64,000 bases of DNA. It comes from Knoxdaviesia capensis (lineage: Eukaryota > Ascomycota > Sordariomycetes > Microascales > Gondwanamycetaceae). Every line of letters begins with the position of its first letter. The first letter of the stretch is position 1. Where the stretch lies: the NCBI GenBank assembly GCA_001510575.1, contig LNGK01000006.1, positions 2,103,565 through 2,167,564 on the forward strand, written 5' to 3'. A program made the translations under genes and the position numbers. The notes under the pieces were generated by a model. The model had not been told where the DNA came from, made no database searches, and was given only the letters and a program-made list of their open reading frames with translations. Below are positions 23,030-32,182 of the stretch, in pieces.

Positions 23030-24319
23030 TTACACAGGCGGGACCACCTCATCAACACGCAGCTCGATAAGATACAGCGTGCCCATCTGCCACGAGGGCC
23101 GGTCGACCCGCACGACCCGCAGCCCGGGGACCTCGTCGGCGGCGGCGCGCACCAGGGCCTCGATATCACGGTTCCACCAGCAGCCGTAGCGGCGGAAGTG
23201 GCCCGGTGCGCTGCGGTCCAGCAGCGCGTTGACCAGGCGCCACGGCGACCGGCCGTGCTCGAGCAGCAGGATGCGGCCCGACCCGGGGCGTGTGGCGCGG
23301 GCAAGCGCGGCGAGCGCGGTGGCGGGCGACGTGACGCTGCAGAGCCCGAAGGTCTGGATCACGAGGTCGTAGCTCGGGGCGGCCTCCGCTGCCAGCGGCG
23401 GCGGTGGGGGCACGAAGGCCAGGGCGTCGCTGCGCACCAGGCGGACCTGGCCCGCGCGGAACTCGATCGCGCCGGCGACGGCGCTTCCGCCGGAGTCGCG
23501 GAGCACACGCACGGCGGGCGCGCCCTCGAGCGGCACGGCGGCGGCGAGCTTCTCGGCGGCGACATCGAGCATGTCGGGCGAGATATCCAGCGCGGTGTAC
23601 GACGCCAGGCCCTCGCCGCCCGCCTTGGTGCCCAGGGTGTCCCACGCGTAGAAGTCGGCGTTGCGCGCCGTGCCGACCGCGACCTCCAGCACGTGGCCGG
23701 TGGCCTGCGCGGCCATCTCGCGCCGCAGGGCCGTGATGCCGGACCACCGCTCGGGCGAGTCCAGCGCGAGGTCGAAGGCGCGGGCGGCGCGCGGCGAGCA
23801 GGCGGGCGAGCGGCCCGTGGGCGGGTGGGCCGCGTCGTCGCAGCAGGCGGGGTCGCTGGCTGCGGATGCTGCGGGCGCGGAGATGGCGATGCTGGCGTAG
23901 TAGCCCAGGACGACCGCCAGGGCCAGCGCGCCGGCGAGCGGGATGCGGCGGGTTTTGAGCAGCGAGGCGGCTGTGTCGGGGGGAGGCGGTTGTGGGGATT
24001 CGGGGGGTGGTGCGGGACGCCGGCGGGACCTATAGTATGAGGGGGAAATTGGGGGGGTTAGTGACCGGGGGTGTACACGAGACAGGAGGGTCCGGAGAAG
24101 GACCGGCACGCCGGATCCGGGGGTGGAGTGTAAGTACTTGTCAAACGGGAGCGGTTTCAGCCCGTCGCGCGCAGCGAGGTGTGAGGATGGCGGCGGCGGC
24201 GCCGCATAGCTGCGGGCGGGCTGGAGTGTGGGGTAGCGGCACTGGGACGGGGAGGAGCACCTGCGGAGGACTCGCAGGGCCGGCCGGAACGCGGTCGGGG
24301 GGACCGAGGAGGAGATCAT
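23030..24319 (-). CDS. OMS1: Oms1-type mitochondrial inner-membrane methyltransferase
   Basis: A single exon of 429 residues when started at 24319. An in-frame ATG at 24436 would add 39 residues, but the chosen start gives an N-terminus rich in Arg, Ser and Ala without acids up to about residue 45, as expected for mitochondrial import. A transmembrane segment at about residues 130-150 (LAGALALAVVLGYYASIAI) is followed by a class I SAM-dependent methyltransferase domain: motif I is VLEVAVGTARN, then YTALDISPDMLDVA and an ILLLEHGRSPW strand near the C-terminus, with the GCWWNRDI segment after it. That layout is typical of Oms1, an inner-membrane protein of yeast mitochondria. Motif I has Ala where Gly is usual (GTARN for GTGRN). 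The Pro-rich linker at residues ~85-120 is longer than I would expect. Confidence 0.8.
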   Translation of the reverse strand: MISSSVPPTAFRPALRVLRRCSSPSQCRYPTLQPARSYAAPPPPSSHLAARDGLKPLPFDKYLHSTPGSGVPVLLRTLLSRVHPRSLTPPISPSYYRSRRRPAPPPESPQPPPPDTAASLLKTRRIPLAGALALAVVLGYYASIAISAPAASAASDPACCDDAAHPPTGRSPACSPRAARAFDLALDSPERWSGITALRREMAAQATGHVLEVAVGTARNADFYAWDTLGTKAGGEGLASYTALDISPDMLDVAAEKLAAAVPLEGAPAVRVLRDSGGSAVAGAIEFRAGQVRLVRSDALAFVPPPPPLAAEAAPSYDLVIQTFGLCSVTSPATALAALARATRPGSGRILLLEHGRSPWRLVNALLDRSAPGHFRRYGCWWNRDIEALVRAAADEVPGLRVVRVDRPSWQMGTLYLIELRVDEVVPPV

Positions 24320-25028
24320 GGCGGCGGGCTGGTGGTGGATTGGGGCCCCGTGGGGGCCGGCACGGGGGCGGGATCTCGCCAACAGGGGGTCGCGGGCCAC
24401 GAGTTCTGGAGATGCCTCCTCAAAGTAGCTCGACAATGATCAATGACAGTTCAAACTGCGTTCTGCTTGTAGACGAAAATGACGACGGGAGCTCCAAGTG
24501 CAAAATCTCGCGATCTGATGATTTCGGGGCTTATCGATAGTTCCTTCCTGCCAGCTGCCGCCAGCCGGCCCCAGCTGTGCCCGACAGACCCTTACTTAAG
24601 CAGATGCACTAGGCCTAACCTGGACTAGCGCCCCTCCAAACAAACGACGACGAAAGCTCAAGCTGCCTGGAAATGGAACAACTTTACCAGCAAGCCACAC
24701 ACCCAAAAGCCGCCGTCTCAACACGTTCTTCTTCCCCCACCATCAACGCTTCTTGTTTTCCCTCGCTGCGGATTTTTGTCCGTTCACACGCCTCTTTTCT
24801 CACGACACATCCTCCTTACGTTTCAATCCAGCCCTTTTCCTTCCGAATTCACCGGTGCCCCGACGCATTCCCGAATCCACGGCCGACCCCTCCATCCATC
24901 AAACCGGAGTATCCCACTGGTCCATTTCGAATCTTTCGACCCCCCCCTCGTGCCGAGCTTGAGAGAACAGCAGTGTTGGCGGCGGATTCTCATTCTTCCA
25001 GTCCAAACAAAGTGTTCCTGCTGCAGCC
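24320..25028. other. Divergent promoter region OMS1/PRE5
   Basis: About 700 bp between divergent start codons. The OMS1 side is GC-rich and the PRE5 side is C/T-rich, resembling a 5' leader. No specific factor site was recognised. Confidence 0.6.
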
Positions 25029-26147
25029 ATGTTCCGGAACAACTACGATAACGATACCGTCACCTTGTGTGTTGAAACCCCTCCCTGACGTGTTTGCCGG
25101 CTCGTGGGTGGTGATGTTTGGAAGAGATTGGGCTGTGTGGTTCTCCAGCCGGGGCTGCAGTGCTAAGATCTTCATGCATCATCATACACATGGGGGCGAA
25201 CTTTTGTGGACTTCTGACAATGCAGTACACCTTTGCTGTGGCTTGGCCATTTTTTTACTGACTTGGTGTCCCTCTCTCCGTGCAGCTCGCCGCAAGGCCG
25301 CATTTTCCAGATCGAGTATGCGGCTGAGGCCGTGAAGCAGGGTTCGGTGGTTGTGGGCCTGACCAGCAAGACCCACGCGGTGCTGTGCGCCATCAAGGTA
25401 AGTGAATGGGTTGGTGTAGTTGAATATGGCCTCCCACGCCGGGCCCGCGTGCCGATTTGTTGAGTGACGACGACCCTAACACTTTCATTTGTTTTTGGTC
25501 TGCAGCGCAACGCCGAAGAACTCTCGTCGTATCAGAAGAAGCTGTTTGCCGTCGACGAACACCTCGGCGTGGCCATTGCCGGCCTGACATCCGACGCGCG
25601 CGTATTGTGCAACTTCATGAAGAACCAGAGCATGTCGCACCGCTTCTCGATGAACCGCGCCATGAAGGTGTCGGACATTGTCGACCAGATCAGCGACAAG
25701 GCGCAGTACAACACGCAGCACTACGGGCGGCGGCCGTACGGCGTGGGCCTGCTGATTGCGGGCGTCGACGAGGACGGCCCGCACCTGTTCGAGTTCCAGC
25801 CCAGCGGGCTGACGGAGGAGGTGGTTGCGTTTGCCATTGGCGCGCGCTCGCAGATGGCGCGCACGTACCTCGAGCGCAACGTCGACAAGTTCGCCGACTG
25901 CGACGAGGACGAGCTGGTGGCGCACGGGCTGCGGGCGCTGAAGGAGTCGCTGGTGCAGGACCGCGAGCTGACCATCGAAAACACCAGCATCGGCGTCGTC
26001 GGCTGCGCGCCCGTCGCCAGCGGCAAGAAGTCGCGCGTGTCGGAGCCGTTCAAGCTGTACGATGAGCAGGCGGTCAAGCCGTGGCTCGACCGGCTTGCCG
26101 AGTCGGCGGCGGCGGCTGAGACCATGGCTGTTGACCCGAGCAGCTGA
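25029..26147 (+). CDS. PRE5: 20S proteasome subunit alpha-6 (Pre5/PSMA1)
   Basis: Exons 25029..25066, 25286..25397 and 25506..26147 encode 263 residues. Introns of 219 and 108 bp use donors GTGTGT and GTAAGT with TGCAG acceptors, and the joined frame is uninterrupted. The N-terminus starts MFRNNYDNDTVTFSPQGR followed by IFQIEYAAEAVKQGS, the proteasome alpha-type signature, with the NYDNDxTxFSPxG start characteristic of alpha-6. The block YGRRPYGVGLLIAGVDEDGP and the motif SIGARSQ-like AIGARSQMARTYLER also fit PSMA1/Pre5. The C-terminal tail is acidic and Ala-rich. This is the second proteasome core gene in the window, about 19 kb from PRE1. Identity is firm. Confidence 0.95.
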
Positions 26148-26508
26148 GCGGGGCGGGGGTTCGGAGATAGCATGAACCGATGACATTGTGATACGAAGCA
26201 AACAAAAAAGAATTTACTACATGAACCAAAGCTGACGATGAAGAATATGTTCAGCTGCTGCACAAGTGATGATGAATGCAGGAGTGGAATGCAAGAAGTC
26301 GCTAGTACAGGGACACAACGTTGAGTGAGGATGATGATGAGATTTAATTGAATCTTTTTTGAGAGTTTCTTTTTTTCTTCTTTTTTTTCTAAGGCCACCA
26401 CCCAGGGAGCAATGACGAACAGAAAGGAGTCGGGTCGACTATATACAGAACTTGTCCACCCCCCATCCCCAAATGTCCATATTCCTCCTCCATGACAACA
26501 CACTGCAT
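26148..26508. other. Short convergent intergenic region
   Basis: About 360 bp between the stop codons of PRE5 and the LOG-family gene. It contains T-rich runs at 26355-26395 and nothing gene-like. Confidence 0.7.
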
Positions 26509-27429
26509 CTATTGATTTCCCCACTGCAGCTTCAGAATCGACTTGCTGCCCTGGTACTCGCGCAGGGCCTTAACGGCGGCCGCGGCATCGGTGGCCTCGA
26601 CGATGATATTGACGTTATCGCCCCTGATGAACCCCTCGGCGGCGGCGCGGCGCACCCAGGCGAGCAGGCCATCGTAGAAGCCGTCGACATTGAGCACGCA
26701 CACGCCGCGCGCGTGGATGCCCAGCTGGTTCCACGTGGCGGTCTCGAGCACCTCCTCCAGCGTGCCGTAGCCGCCGCTCAGCGCGACGAAGCCCGACCCG
26801 GGCCCGCCGCGGAACACCTCCTCGGCCATCATCTGCTTGCGCGTGTGCATGTCGCCCACCACCGTCGTGCGGCCGTACTGCGCCGCGTTCGGCACCGCGC
26901 CCGCCGCCGCCGCCGCGCCCGTGCCCGGCGTCGTCCACGTGTCGTCGCGCTCGTAGGCCACCAGCGCCGCCGGGATGATGCCGTGCACCGCGTCCGGGCC
27001 CGAGAGGGCCACCAGTGTGCGGGCGACTTCGCCCATCAGGCCGACTGTGCCGCCGCCGTAGACTGTGCAGAGAAGAGAGAGGTTAGTATGTGTTGTTAGG
27101 GTTGCTAGGGTTGAGGGGTGGGGAACCAGGAGGGGAAAAGAGCGATGTAGGGTGTAACCCTAGTCGCACCTTGGGTGGGGGGGTTGGTTCCGAGACGACA
27201 GAGCAAAGAAGGCGGGAAAAAAGACCATACCCAAACCAATATTGTTCTCGGCCATCACACGGGCGAGATCCCGCGCAGCTTGGAGATGGGCGGGGTTCTT
27301 GCCGGTGCCGGAGCCGCAGTACACACAGAGCTTGGTCTGCGGCACAGCGGCGGTGGCGGTGGTGGTGGTGGTGGTGGTGGTGGTGGTCGCGGCGGCAGGC
27401 GCCGGCGAGTCGGTGGATGAGGTGGTCAT
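26509..27429 (-). CDS. LOG-family nucleotide 5'-monophosphate phosphoribohydrolase
   Basis: Exons 27429..27231 and 27062..26509 (minus strand) encode 250 residues; the intron 27063..27230 has donor GTATGG and a CACAG acceptor. LOG proteins cleave nucleoside monophosphates such as cytokinin riboside 5'-phosphates; many are annotated as lysine decarboxylase-like. The fold's Gly-rich motifs are present: CVYCGSGTGKNP at about residue 35, VYGGGTVGLMG across the splice junction, MHTRKQMM and SGGYGTLEEVLE. The usual PGGxGTxxE motif reads SGGYGTLEE, so the first Pro is Ser but the GT and Glu pair are kept. An N-terminal run of ten Thr comes from an (ACC)10 microsatellite and is probably disordered. 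An Ala-rich insertion lies between the second and third motifs. The physiological substrate is unknown. Confidence 0.88.
27358..27387. repeat. (GGT)10 microsatellite in LOG coding sequence
   Basis: Ten perfect GGT units on the + strand, read as ten ACC Thr codons in the LOG-family gene. Length polymorphism between strains would be expected. Confidence 0.95.
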
Positions 27430-28101
27430 CTTGCGTGGGTGCTAGTTAATGTTGGATGTAGTGGTGCTGTGTTGACGTCGGGTAAAATGCGCAGAGTGTA
27501 AGTATGTGTGGAGGCAGGTCGCACAGAGATGAGCGAGGACGACGGTGGACACGGAGCAGAGTGGGAGAGCGGCGCGAGATATACCTCCCGGGCATGTATA
27601 CAGCGGGACGCAGAAAAAAATAAAAATAAACGACAGCGTCACTTGTTGTCAAAACCCCGTCCAGTGCCGGAGTAATACGAATGACTCTTCTCGAAAGCAC
27701 AGACAGAAAGAAAAGACAGGTGAGGGGAGAGAAGCCAAAAAAGAAAAAAGACCGGACCCGGCCGCCACGGCCGAAACAGGCCGAGGCCGGCCCAAGAACA
27801 CCGCCACCAAAGCAGGGTCAACCACCTAGAAAGAACTACAAGGCCCTCGTGGGGAGAGAGGCCCGGCAAATCACAGCGCTGCAAGCCAGGCACGCAGCAC
27901 AGGACCGGCTCTGATGCCCGCGCCGCCCCTCAACTAACGTGGCGGGAAAGGTCGCATCTCCGTGGTGCCTGGTATATGGGTTGGCACCTCGGGCTTAGGG
28001 TTGCCGCTCTTTTCCTGTGTGCCTCGCGTCCGACTCGACGACGCTACATCTGCGGGGAGTGCGGGTGGCGCGTTTCTGTAGCTGGTCGCCGTTCGGAGCT
28101 C

Positions 28102-28188
28102 AGAAGAGAAAAAGAAAAAAAGAAAAGAAAAAAAGAAAAGAAAAAAAGAAAAGAAAAAAAGAAGAGAAAAAAAGAAAACAAAAAAAAA
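28102..28188. repeat. 13-bp purine minisatellite
   Basis: About five to six tandem copies of a 13-bp unit close to AAAGAAAAGAAAA, the later ones slightly diverged, giving an almost pure A/G strand of about 87 bp. Confidence 0.85.
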
Positions 28189-28420
28189 CAACCAAATGGC
28201 GAAGCTATGGTGCGGTAGATGTTGGGTGCTTTCCTCGGGTCCCCGACCGTACAGGTGCTCCGTCCATGGCAGTTCGTGACGTACAGCTTGCCTCGCACAT
28301 TGACGCCCGCCCGCCGACTTTGGCCCGTCCGTTTCGCGCCTTCAATGTTCCATGCGGGCCTCACCGCCCCTCTCTCCCAACGCCGACAACACCCCGGTTC
28401 AGGCTCACCCGGGGACATAT

Positions 28421-28428
<8 letters not shown>

Positions 28429-28462
<34 letters not shown>
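28429..28462. repeat. (AT)n microsatellite
   Basis: About 17 AT dinucleotides, preceded by a degenerate ATAC stretch. Confidence 0.95.
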
Positions 28463-28464
<2 letters not shown>

Positions 28465-29143
28465 GGCTATCTGCTGCACCGGGTCGGGCGTCCGTCCGAC
28501 AAGCCAGGCGGACTCGACCAACCCACAGGGATTCAGTAGCACATCCGAGCACTTGGTACTGTTTAACTCGACGTTTGAAAACTACATTCACTATGGCGAC
28601 TGTACTCCGTAGCGGCAAAATAAAAAAACCCCCAAAAACAAGATAATGTGGAAAGTGGCAGGATACTTCGGGTTGAAGCCGTGGTGCATTGATCCCTTGC
28701 CGCCGTAGGTGCTCTCATATCCCACAGGTCGGCGGGCTGGAAGCAGAAACAGACTTACACACCGTGCAGGAGACCATGAGACCATGCCGTCTTGACGCAC
28801 AAGTTGCTGCATGGTCGCGTGGGCTTTTGCGGTGTGTGTTGGCCGTGCATATGCTGTTTGTGGTTGCATGTATCGCTGCGGCGATTGCCACAGGACACTT
28901 TTGCCTACAGATGGTGTTTCCACACAGTTCCCGAGAACAGCCGCCGGATAACCCAGTGCGGTACCAGAGCCGGCGAGTACCTCGATCAAGTAAGGGTTTG
29001 GGGGGTGGGGGGGTACACGATGCATCGGGTATTTTAGAGCGCTTATAAGGACAGATACATGTGTAGGATATATTACAAGACGGAATCATGGCAGACAAGC
29101 ACACAACATTCGAGGCGAGCACTTCCCCAGCGGCCGTTCCAGG

Positions 29144-31525
29144 TCATACCACGAAGATAGCCCCCGCCCTCGACTTGTCAACCTTCATCTTCGTCCAGTA
29201 CTGCATCTCCAGCCTCTTCGAGATCGGGCCGCCGTCTCCTCCCTCGTCTTCTTCGGCCTGTTCTCGCAGCCGCCGCTTCTGCGGCAGCATCGCGCCGACG
29301 TGGCCGCCGGCTCCATTGCTGCCCGGCAGGATGGATGCGCGGTCAAAGTCGATCATCACGATGCCGCCCGCGCCCTGCAGGATGTTCGCCAGCCGCACGT
29401 CGCCGTGGATCACGCCCAGCTGGTTCATCTTGTCCAGCACGCCGTCGATCGCGCCGATGATCGCGGCGCGCTGGTCCGGCCCCACGAGCGCCGGCGTGGT
29501 GAACGGCGCCCCTCCGTACGACATCAGCATGAAGTGGCTGAGCTCGACGTCCAGGTTGTAGTGGTACACCCGGCCAATCTGCGGCAGCCCGGCCGTGCCG
29601 AGGAACACGGGGACGGAGTGCCCCTGCAGCGGCCACAGCTTCTTATACACGGCTTCTTCCCTCCTGGCTTCCGGCGTGTTGTGCCTGGGCATGCCCTTTG
29701 CGACAAACACGTAGCCGTGCGAGAGGAGAGTGACTTGGAAGAGCGCACCGCAGCTCCCTTCCTTGCGTAGTGGGATAACTCCGTCGACAAGGCTGTTCGC
29801 GAGTTGCTGGTGCACCAGCCGGAGCCACTTGGTGTGTGACACTGCGTGTCTGAGGGCGGTGGAATCCCCCCTGTGCAACCGCACATTGGGACAGGAGAGA
29901 TCCATGTACGAGCCACGGACGAGGGAGAGCAGACACGCCGACGTGCAGTAGGTTGCTTGATTGGGGCTTCCAGTGGGCGGTGGATGGGCACGTTGAGCCA
30001 CACCAGATGGATCTCGCCCAGAATCGTCGCACTGTGAGCCCGACCCAGCACCAGACGAGCCAGAGCCGGGCTGATCAGATCCGGGACGAGAGGGAGAGGA
30101 GTTACCTCCGGGAGCAGGACCCGCGCTGCCGCCACTTGCGCTGCCACCACCACCACCACCACCAGCATCTCTATCATCATCACGCCTCGACTGCCACCGG
30201 CGAGTCATGCTGTGAGGACTTGATGATTCGGTGCTCCTCTGTAGCTTCCGTGCAGGGGCAGGCACCCAGTCCGGACTACTCGGGATACGCCGATGCTTCC
30301 GGGCCGGTGGTGTGGACGGGGCTGCTGCATCGCCGCCAGACGCCGCCCGCTGGGCTTCGGCTCCGGCTTCTTCGTTGGCGATGATGCCATCGACAGTAGC
30401 GTTGAAATCCACAGTCCACGTGTTGCTCACGGCGATTGCGGCCGCGCTCTCATCCGTGCTGTGCTGGGGTGCTTCAAGGGCAAGGAGGGTAAATGCTAGG
30501 ACCTGCAGGATAGCGTTGTACGTGATGGGGTCGTCGTTTGACTGGATCTCGTGGGTGGGCTGTACGAGGCGGAAAAGGAGCGTCTGGGGATCGGACCAGT
30601 CGATGCGGAGGAAGACGAAGCCATCGCCATTCGTCAAATAGCTGTATTCAAGGCCGGCTTCGAGCATGTAGTGATACACCTGCGTGATGGCGGCAGCAGA
30701 CAGAAGCTCGGCGTAGTGCTGGAGCTTCTCGGGCTCCAGCGTCGGGATGGTCGGCTTGTTGACAACCTCAGCCAGGATGTCCATTTCGCGCAGGCCCTTT
30801 TCCAGGTGCTGGGTATTGAGCTTTTGGGGAGCCTTGCACTCAACCACAAACAGGATGTCATCCCTGTACAGGTTCTCGTGGTCATGCGGCTCGCGCCGGA
30901 ACACACACACTTGGTCGGCGAGGAGGTTCTGCCGCTGCTTCCTGGGGTCACGAAGAGCGGTGGTGCTGATAGGGAAGCAGATGTCGTCGGCAGGCAGATC
31001 GAACCCCTGGGCCAAGAACGGCCTGGCGACGGCGAGAATCATGCGCACGGGATCCTGGATGCAGAATTTTTCAAGATACACAAGCGACGCCTCGCCTGGG
31101 ACCCGCCGCCAACCATCAACGGCATGCTGGAGAGAATCCAGAGACTTGAAGAGCCGCTCGTCGGGCGGGATCAGGCGCAGAATCTTCTCAATTACGTCCA
31201 GCTGGATGCTGTCGAAATCCCGCCATGGAGTGAGCCGGTGCGGGCACCGTTTCCCAGATGGGGTTGTGGACGGGGCAGTGACGGTGATTAAGCCGTCGGA
31301 TGAGGGTTTGGCCTTGGAGAGGATGTGTTCCTGCGAGGCTTGTAGGTATTCCCTGAGCGTTGTGTTCCGAGTTAGGGTTTGCGCTGCCTCCGTTTGCGAT
31401 TTCTCATCGTCTGCTCGCGCCTGGCCAGTTTCTTTCTGGCGCTTCTCTTCGTCGGCCCTGGCTTCGGCAGCTTTCGCACGAGCTTCGGCCTCTTGGATCA
31501 AACGGTCATACTCCTCTGGAGTCAT
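29144..31525 (-). CDS. Fungal PD-(D/E)XK nuclease-like / protein kinase-like fusion protein
   Basis: Intronless, 793 residues from the ATG at 31525 (an in-frame ATG at 31612 would add 29 residues with no similarity). Residues 5-50 form a Glu/Ala/Arg-rich likely coiled coil. Residues ~145-310 look like a PD-(D/E)XK nuclease fold: Asp204 in LLADQVCVF, then Glu229 and Lys231 in LFVVECKAP, followed by the helix-strand block TQVYHYM and YLTNGDGFVFLRIDW that recalls HsdR-type N-terminal domains. A disordered Gly/Ser/Pro linker (residues ~385-520) leads to a kinase-like domain: Lys610 in VFVAKG, Glu in EEAVYKKL, HGDVRLAN with His707, Asp709 and Asn714 in the catalytic loop, and DFD (726-728) in place of DFG. 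Such fusions resemble families expanded in fungal genomes and, in outline, Crinkler-type effectors. No signal peptide is seen. Function is unproven. Confidence 0.8.
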   Translation of the reverse strand: MTPEEYDRLIQEAEARAKAAEARADEEKRQKETGQARADDEKSQTEAAQTLTRNTTLREYLQASQEHILSKAKPSSDGLITVTAPSTTPSGKRCPHRLTPWRDFDSIQLDVIEKILRLIPPDERLFKSLDSLQHAVDGWRRVPGEASLVYLEKFCIQDPVRMILAVARPFLAQGFDLPADDICFPISTTALRDPRKQRQNLLADQVCVFRREPHDHENLYRDDILFVVECKAPQKLNTQHLEKGLREMDILAEVVNKPTIPTLEPEKLQHYAELLSAAAITQVYHYMLEAGLEYSYLTNGDGFVFLRIDWSDPQTLLFRLVQPTHEIQSNDDPITYNAILQVLAFTLLALEAPQHSTDESAAAIAVSNTWTVDFNATVDGIIANEEAGAEAQRAASGGDAAAPSTPPARKHRRIPSSPDWVPAPARKLQRSTESSSPHSMTRRWQSRRDDDRDAGGGGGGGSASGGSAGPAPGGNSSPSRPGSDQPGSGSSGAGSGSQCDDSGRDPSGVAQRAHPPPTGSPNQATYCTSACLLSLVRGSYMDLSCPNVRLHRGDSTALRHAVSHTKWLRLVHQQLANSLVDGVIPLRKEGSCGALFQVTLLSHGYVFVAKGMPRHNTPEARREEAVYKKLWPLQGHSVPVFLGTAGLPQIGRVYHYNLDVELSHFMLMSYGGAPFTTPALVGPDQRAAIIGAIDGVLDKMNQLGVIHGDVRLANILQGAGGIVMIDFDRASILPGSNGAGGHVGAMLPQKRRLREQAEEDEGGDGGPISKRLEMQYWTKMKVDKSRAGAIFVV

Positions 31526-32182
31526 CGCCGTACACCAAAGATCGTGAGATGAAGCGCGGGGAGTTCTTGTTGGGGGGAGGGTTTCCAAAGATAGAAACAA
31601 ACAGAAAGACAAGAGAAAAAAGGGGAGTCTCCTGGATGATATTTTCGGAGAGTCGCGATACTGAAGTAGATGTTGATGCGACTATTGGAGGCGAGGTGAT
31701 ACGTGTGAAACAAAGCAGGCGAAGAAACGAATGATGTTGAGCAAGTTGGTTGAATTGAGGAGGTGGCAGCAATAGACACAGGTTGGGAAAGAGAATTCGA
31801 TGCCCAGGCGTGGGTTAAACCCTATATGCCCAGATACCCTAACCTGTCTCCAGATACCCTAACCTAACCCTAAGCCCTATGGTCGCAACCATTCGAGGCA
31901 AGAGTTCCAGTACAAGAAGAAACATCTTCGACCTAGAAATACAGACTGGTTCAAAGATATTCTAAATGATAGGTTAAAGATACTTGAATTATCCAGAGTT
32001 TCTCTTCCAGGACTGAAAGATCTATAAGCGGACATGAAAGTCGTCTCGTATATCATATAAGCTCACTCTCTCGCCCCTGTTTGCCTCGTCTCTATAGACT
32101 CCCACCCGACATCGTCCTTTATACACCCTGACTGAGTGTTTTCATTCTCGAACCCCTTCCCCCTGACGATACACTGGTACAT
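31526..32182. other. Intergenic region with telomere-like repeats
   Basis: This is the upstream region of the kinase-like gene and the 3' region of the subtilisin gene. Telomere-type CCCTAA motifs cluster at 31815-31876, including two near-copies of CAGATACCCTAACCT and the run CCCTAACCTAACCCTAA. The remainder is AT-richer with no gene. Confidence 0.65.
31815..31876. repeat. Interstitial telomere-like repeats
   Basis: Four to five CCCTAA-type units, two within a short imperfect direct repeat (CAGATACCCTAACC, at about 31831 and 31851), ending in CCTAACCCTAAGCCC. The fungal telomere unit is TTAGGG, so this may be a degraded interstitial telomere or a telobox cluster. Confidence 0.75.

Larger units (their letters stand above)
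27430..29143. other. Intergenic region with simple repeats
   Basis: About 1.7 kb between the LOG gene and the kinase-like gene, without a supported gene. It contains a 13-bp purine minisatellite and an (AT)n microsatellite, listed separately. It marks the change from housekeeping to accessory content. Confidence 0.6.

Noticed and set aside
24030..24076. 47-bp GT-AG candidate intron inside OMS1 with a CTAAC branch site
   Set aside because: Removing it shifts the frame and destroys the transmembrane helix and methyltransferase domain, whereas the unspliced frame is open throughout.
24320..24436. Upstream in-frame ATG of OMS1
   Set aside because: It adds an acidic, non-targeting N-terminus before what looks like a mitochondrial presequence.
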